Source: Alviniconcha marisindica
Lineage: Eukaryota > Mollusca > Gastropoda > Provannidae
Assembly (NCBI GenBank): GCA_018857735.1
Contig: JABMCL010002049.1
Location: 698,501-762,500 of the forward strand
Length of the DNA: 64,000 bases
Reading direction: 5' to 3'
Part shown: piece by piece, positions 60,701 through 64,000 of the stretch
Layout: every line of letters begins with the position of its first letter
How positions within the stretch are numbered: the stretch's first letter is position 1
Program-made: the position numbers and the translations under genes
Notes under the pieces: model-generated
Seen by the model: the letters and a program-made list of their open reading frames with translations, nothing else
Database searches by the model: none
What the model was told of the DNA's origin: nothing

Positions 60701-61356
60701 CTTCAGCCATAAGCTCCTCATATGACAGCATTCACTTTCCAGAAAAGGAAATACTCTGAAGATGGTGTGTGGTTGCCCATGTGGCTGGATCATAAAACAA
60801 TGGTCACACATGCGGTAATAATAATAAGAGATAGCTTTTGTATAGTGCTATTCTCTGGTGTACACAAACTCACTGCGCTTTACAACATCCTCCAACATTT
60901 TTTAAGTGAGAAAACTGAAGGTGACATGTTCAAAAAAGTAATACATGTATGACAACTAACAATGTATATATATATATACACATGAAAAATGATGTACCCA
61001 TAATTCCATCCCTCCCAGTTCCCCCCCCCCCCCACCCCCACCCCAACACACACACACACCCCATCCAGCTCTTGCCAGAATGCCCACTATACCAGACCCA
61101 CAATCATATCACCCATTGGAATGCATCCTTCAATGTACAACTGCATGTACTGGATGACCCCCAGTGTTCAGCTGGGGAACACTACAACAACAACAATACC
61201 ACAACAGGTATGCACCGACACTGACACTGACTTATTGATATAAGGCCATAGCCCCTTTCAATGGGGGGAGGTACGTGTTCAAGGTATTCATATCGAATAT
61301 TTCAAAAACCTGTACTTTCTCTCTCCCTCATACACACATTCTCTCTCTCTCTTCCC

Positions 61357-61407
<51 letters not shown>

Positions 61408-63604
61408 CAGGTAAACACCAAGACACTGTGTACACATTAAGTTGATTAATTAATTAATTAAGTAAGTAAGTATGAAAGACCTGGGCAGCACTGCTCTCGC
61501 AGATACTGATGCAGCCTTACCAGGTGACCCCCGTTTTCCCAACAACATACGCTATGCAATCTATCTAAACAAGAAAAGTACAGGCAAAAGCTGATCATAC
61601 CTGTCGTTGATGAGATCAATGGCTTCATTGTGGTCTCTCACTGGCACAATCGGCATAACAGGACCAAAGACCTGAAACAAGGTTAGCTAGTTAGTCACTG
61701 GATTTCAACGTCCTGTCAACCACACACAGACACCCCAGGACGACCAAACTCGGTCATTAACAAATACACATTTCAAAACTCTTCTTACATGTAAACCCTT
61801 TCTCAAATCAAATCTACAAAATCATTCCATACATGACACACAAATATAAAGCAAAACATACATAGTCAAATGTCAAATACACATTTTCAAAGAGTACTCC
61901 CTTCAACAGTGCCCTTCCTAAAACAAGCACATAAAGCCATGACATCCACCATGCCATCTAATTTACTGAAACCATATTAAATAACGACAAGAATCCAAAA
62001 GCAATTCAAAGCAGTCAGTTCTGGGTCACATATCTGCATGATGAAGTGAATAAATGAACATTTACATCTGGTGCATAACATAAAAACATACAAAGTAATA
62101 CACGGTATGCTCCCGTGGCCACTTTGAACCAACAACTAAGCCTACACTGCCAACTGTTTTTGTGGAGGGCCGGACTGTTCGATTTTCTCTGACAAAAAGG
62201 TGACAAAGTAAGAGCCTGGGAATTCTGACTGGGCCGACAAAAAAAAAGTAATCAGTAAGCTTTTAGTTTGACGCAAGTTTCCGAGCCCATGCAGAGAGCC
62301 GAAGTGAAGTCACGGTCTCTAAGAGTAAAGTAAGCATAGCAGCCATTTAAAAAAGAAAAAAGAAAAAAAAGGGAAGTTGAATGGATCTAAACCACTTTAG
62401 TCAAAGCAGGCCTTTGTTACTTGATATGCATTTTCTGATGGTGTTTCAAACTTGAAAAGCAAGGGGAAAAAAGTGGGCGGCAGAGGTCAGGTAGAATATT
62501 TTGACACCGAGATCTTGTACCATGAGACTACAACCTAGGGCTTTTTTGGCTAGCACGCCTTCAACGGAGCTGCTACTGCTGCACCGCTGTGTGAATGCTT
62601 TTTTGATGATTTACCATCACCTTGTGGCGTGCTCTGCTTTCTACATCCGCATAAGGCCTCCCACAACCCATGGACCTCCGGCAACGATGGAGAATGCACC
62701 CTAGATGTGGCTTGGGTAGGAGTGTTGGGATAAGCAGCACGGGAGCAAAGGCTCTGACATCAACGCAGAGGACAGGACACTAAAGATAAGGAAAGATGCA
62801 GAGAGCTGGAATCAGCTCACCTCTTCCTGCATGATGGTGTCAGTCAGCTTGCAGTCACGCAGCACAGTGGGAGCAATGTACCTCTCACTCTCATCCACGT
62901 CCCCTCCAATCGCGATGTTCCCTCCTTCCATCAGCTTACGCACTCGCCTGTACAGAGGTCAAAGGCTACAATCGGCCATATGGCAGCAAGCCGCACGTAC
63001 CACCTACTATCATCTCCTAGCTGCTCATCAACCGCCATACAAAGAAGCCTATCTCTCAATGAAAAACACTGGAGAATTTTCAGGAAGAAAACAAAGTGGA
63101 AAATGGACCATTAGCAGCTAAATGACAACACAGAGTAGCTGGACTAGGTAGAGGAACAAACCAGAAAATAGGAAAGGGGAACCACACGACAGCCCTGAGA
63201 TTCTAAACAGGAGCGCAACATCAGACATCCCCGGCCCACCCTTCAGGGAACATACACGTACAGACAAGAATACCAGCATGTCACAGAGAGGTAATAAAGC
63301 AGCCTTAAATTCTGAATCTTGAATGTCATCAGCAATGAAAAATTCTAAGCAACAAAGTCAAAGATTTGCATCTATCCTTTCTGTGCTAACAGAAAAGAGA
63401 AGAACAGGGAAGAGAGAGAAGCAGAAAAATAATGCTAAAGGAGGGAAAGGTATGGGGTTGGTGTGGGGGATGGGGGTGGTGGTGAGAAGATTCTGCTAAC
63501 TGGAAATGTCTGTTGTTGATGATGCGCCCATAGCTGTCAGACGTTTTGGGGTCACTGGAGTAAAACTCTGGCATCACTTCCTTCAGCTTTGCTATCAGCT
63601 TTTC
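57745..63604 (-). CDS. ALDH3-family fatty aldehyde dehydrogenase, C-terminal part (6 exons; 5' part off right edge)
   Basis: NAD(P)-dependent oxidation of fatty aldehydes to fatty acids, as ALDH3A2 does at the ER membrane (known family). Exons in coding order: 63501-63604, 62821-62947, 61601-61671, 60357-60472, 59721-59850, 57745-57880; phases 2, 0, 2, 1, 2, 0 all agree. Seen: [12 protein letters not shown], matching the ERIINLRHFKR region; [24 protein letters not shown], whose EEVFGP holds the conserved cofactor-binding Glu; [55 protein letters not shown]. The last exon seen encodes [20 protein letters not shown], a hydrophobic tail anchor as in ALDH3A2. The catalytic Cys and NAD-binding half lie beyond the right edge. 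A terminal exon after 57745 was not identified; reading through the donor adds two codons then TGA. Two exons have tandem copies of their own acceptor nearby. Confidence 0.93.
58900..59060. mobile_element. SINE fragment (GCTTTACGTCCAC ... TATTAGGGACGGGG type)
   Basis: CTTGGTGCTTTACGTCCACG, GATAGCCTATTAGGGACGGG and GAAAAAGACAGGAGAGACCG resemble the far end of the SINE at 51.8 kb. Located in the ALDH intron before the last exon. Confidence 0.5.
59880..60190 (-). repeat. Tandem ~88-105-bp repeats carrying copies of an ALDH exon acceptor
   Basis: The minus-strand acceptor of the LPFGG exon (TGTTTCAG before TGGGCACTCTGCCCTTTG, at 59833-59858) is repeated near 59919-59948, 60007-60039 and 60111-60144, with a partial copy at about 60094. 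Each keeps the pyrimidine tract, the CAG and about 18 coding bases before diverging to AACAGATTC. Spacers (CTGTGCTCACAGGGTACCCAC) are also repeated. Confidence 0.9.
61372..61408. repeat. (CT)n/(AC)n microsatellite in ALDH intron
   Basis: A CT-rich stretch followed by an (AC)n run. Confidence 0.95.
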
Positions 63605-63639
63605 CTGCAACAGAGAAATCAAGACTTCAGGGTCAAATG

Positions 63640-64000
63640 CCAACCCTGTTCCCGCAACAGAGAGACCAGGCTATAAAACCAGTCTGCCCAAGTCTATCAC
63701 TTATTCTGCAAAGTCTGCCCAAGTCTATCACTTATTCTGCAAAGTCTGCCCAAGTCTATCACTTATTCTGCAAAGTCTGCCCAAGTCTATCACTTATTCT
63801 GCAAAGTCTGCCCAAGTCTATCTCTTGTACTGCAAAGTCTACACCCATGTCTATCACTTATTCTCCTGCAAAGTCTACTGAAGTCTATCACTTATCCTGC
63901 AAAATCTTCCCAAGTCCATCACTTATCCTGCAAAGTCTGCCCAAGTCTTATCACTTATTCTGCAAAATCTATCCAAGTCTTATCACTTATTCTGCAAAGT
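63640..64000 (-). repeat. 31-bp minisatellite with ALDH exon acceptor copies; runs off window edge
   Basis: About ten units of GTCTGCCCAAGTCTATCACT + TATTCTGCAAA from about 63680 to the last base. On the minus strand each unit reads TTTGCAG then AATAAGTGATAGAC, matching the acceptor and start of the neighbouring ALDH exon (TTGCAG then GAAAAGCTGATAGC at 63604). A separate closer copy of the acceptor (TCTCTGTTGCGGGAACAG) lies at about 63645-63665. Confidence 0.8.

Noticed and set aside
63680..64000. Regular 31-base repeats resembling a CRISPR array
   Set aside because: There are no unique spacers, units are directly adjacent, and the sequence is eukaryotic. It is a minisatellite.

Overview
This is a window of an animal nuclear genome, most likely a marine mollusc and probably a gastropod (inferred). 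The sequence is AT-rich, genes are split into short exons by kilobase introns with GT-AG borders, and there are many (AC)n, (TA)n and poly(G/C) tracts. tRNA-derived SINE fragments, decayed LINE tails and minisatellites are scattered throughout. No operons, CRISPR arrays, viral genes or prokaryotic features were seen.

Five conserved protein genes were reconstructed exon by exon, with matching splice phases. From left to right they are: (1) the N-terminal part of a ZDHHC5/8-type palmitoyltransferase (minus, 348-11693, leaving the window on the left); (2) a complete 12-exon gene for an MGN-starting protein with an EF-hand-like N-terminal half and a C-terminal TLDc domain (plus, 12075-29032); (3) a complete three-exon ALKBH4 (minus, 36270-39912); (4) the first three coding exons of a TLCD3/FAM57-like TLC-domain protein (plus, 40203-42999; later exons not found); (5) the C-terminal part of an ALDH3-family fatty aldehyde dehydrogenase with a membrane tail (minus, 57745-63604, entering from the right). 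Genes 1/2 and 3/4 are head-to-head pairs whose start codons lie about 380 and 290 bases apart, so each pair probably shares a bidirectional promoter. Genes 2/3 and 4/5 converge on repeat-rich intergenic DNA (29.0-36.3 kb and 43.0-57.7 kb).

The most unusual signal is a repeated association between tandem repeats and 3' splice sites. In the TLDc gene an 18-copy minisatellite just upstream of exon 11 is built from copies of that exon's own acceptor plus its first ~25 coding bases, and exon 5 has two decayed upstream copies. In the ALDH gene two exons have repeats carrying copies of their acceptor and first codons, one of them a 31-bp array running off the right edge. A fifth, weaker case lies at TLDc exon 12. 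These create runs of decoy acceptors beside real ones.

Other structure: a 650-bp Harbinger-like MITE with TAA target duplications in the ZDHHC gene, a palindromic repeat family near 32.8-33.1 and 38.6-39.7 kb, a ~190-bp-arm inverted repeat near 4.0 kb, a 210-bp higher-order repeat at 33.7-35.2 kb, LINE remnants, SINEs with pol III box A/B heads, and seven poly(G/C) runs of 17-33 bases.
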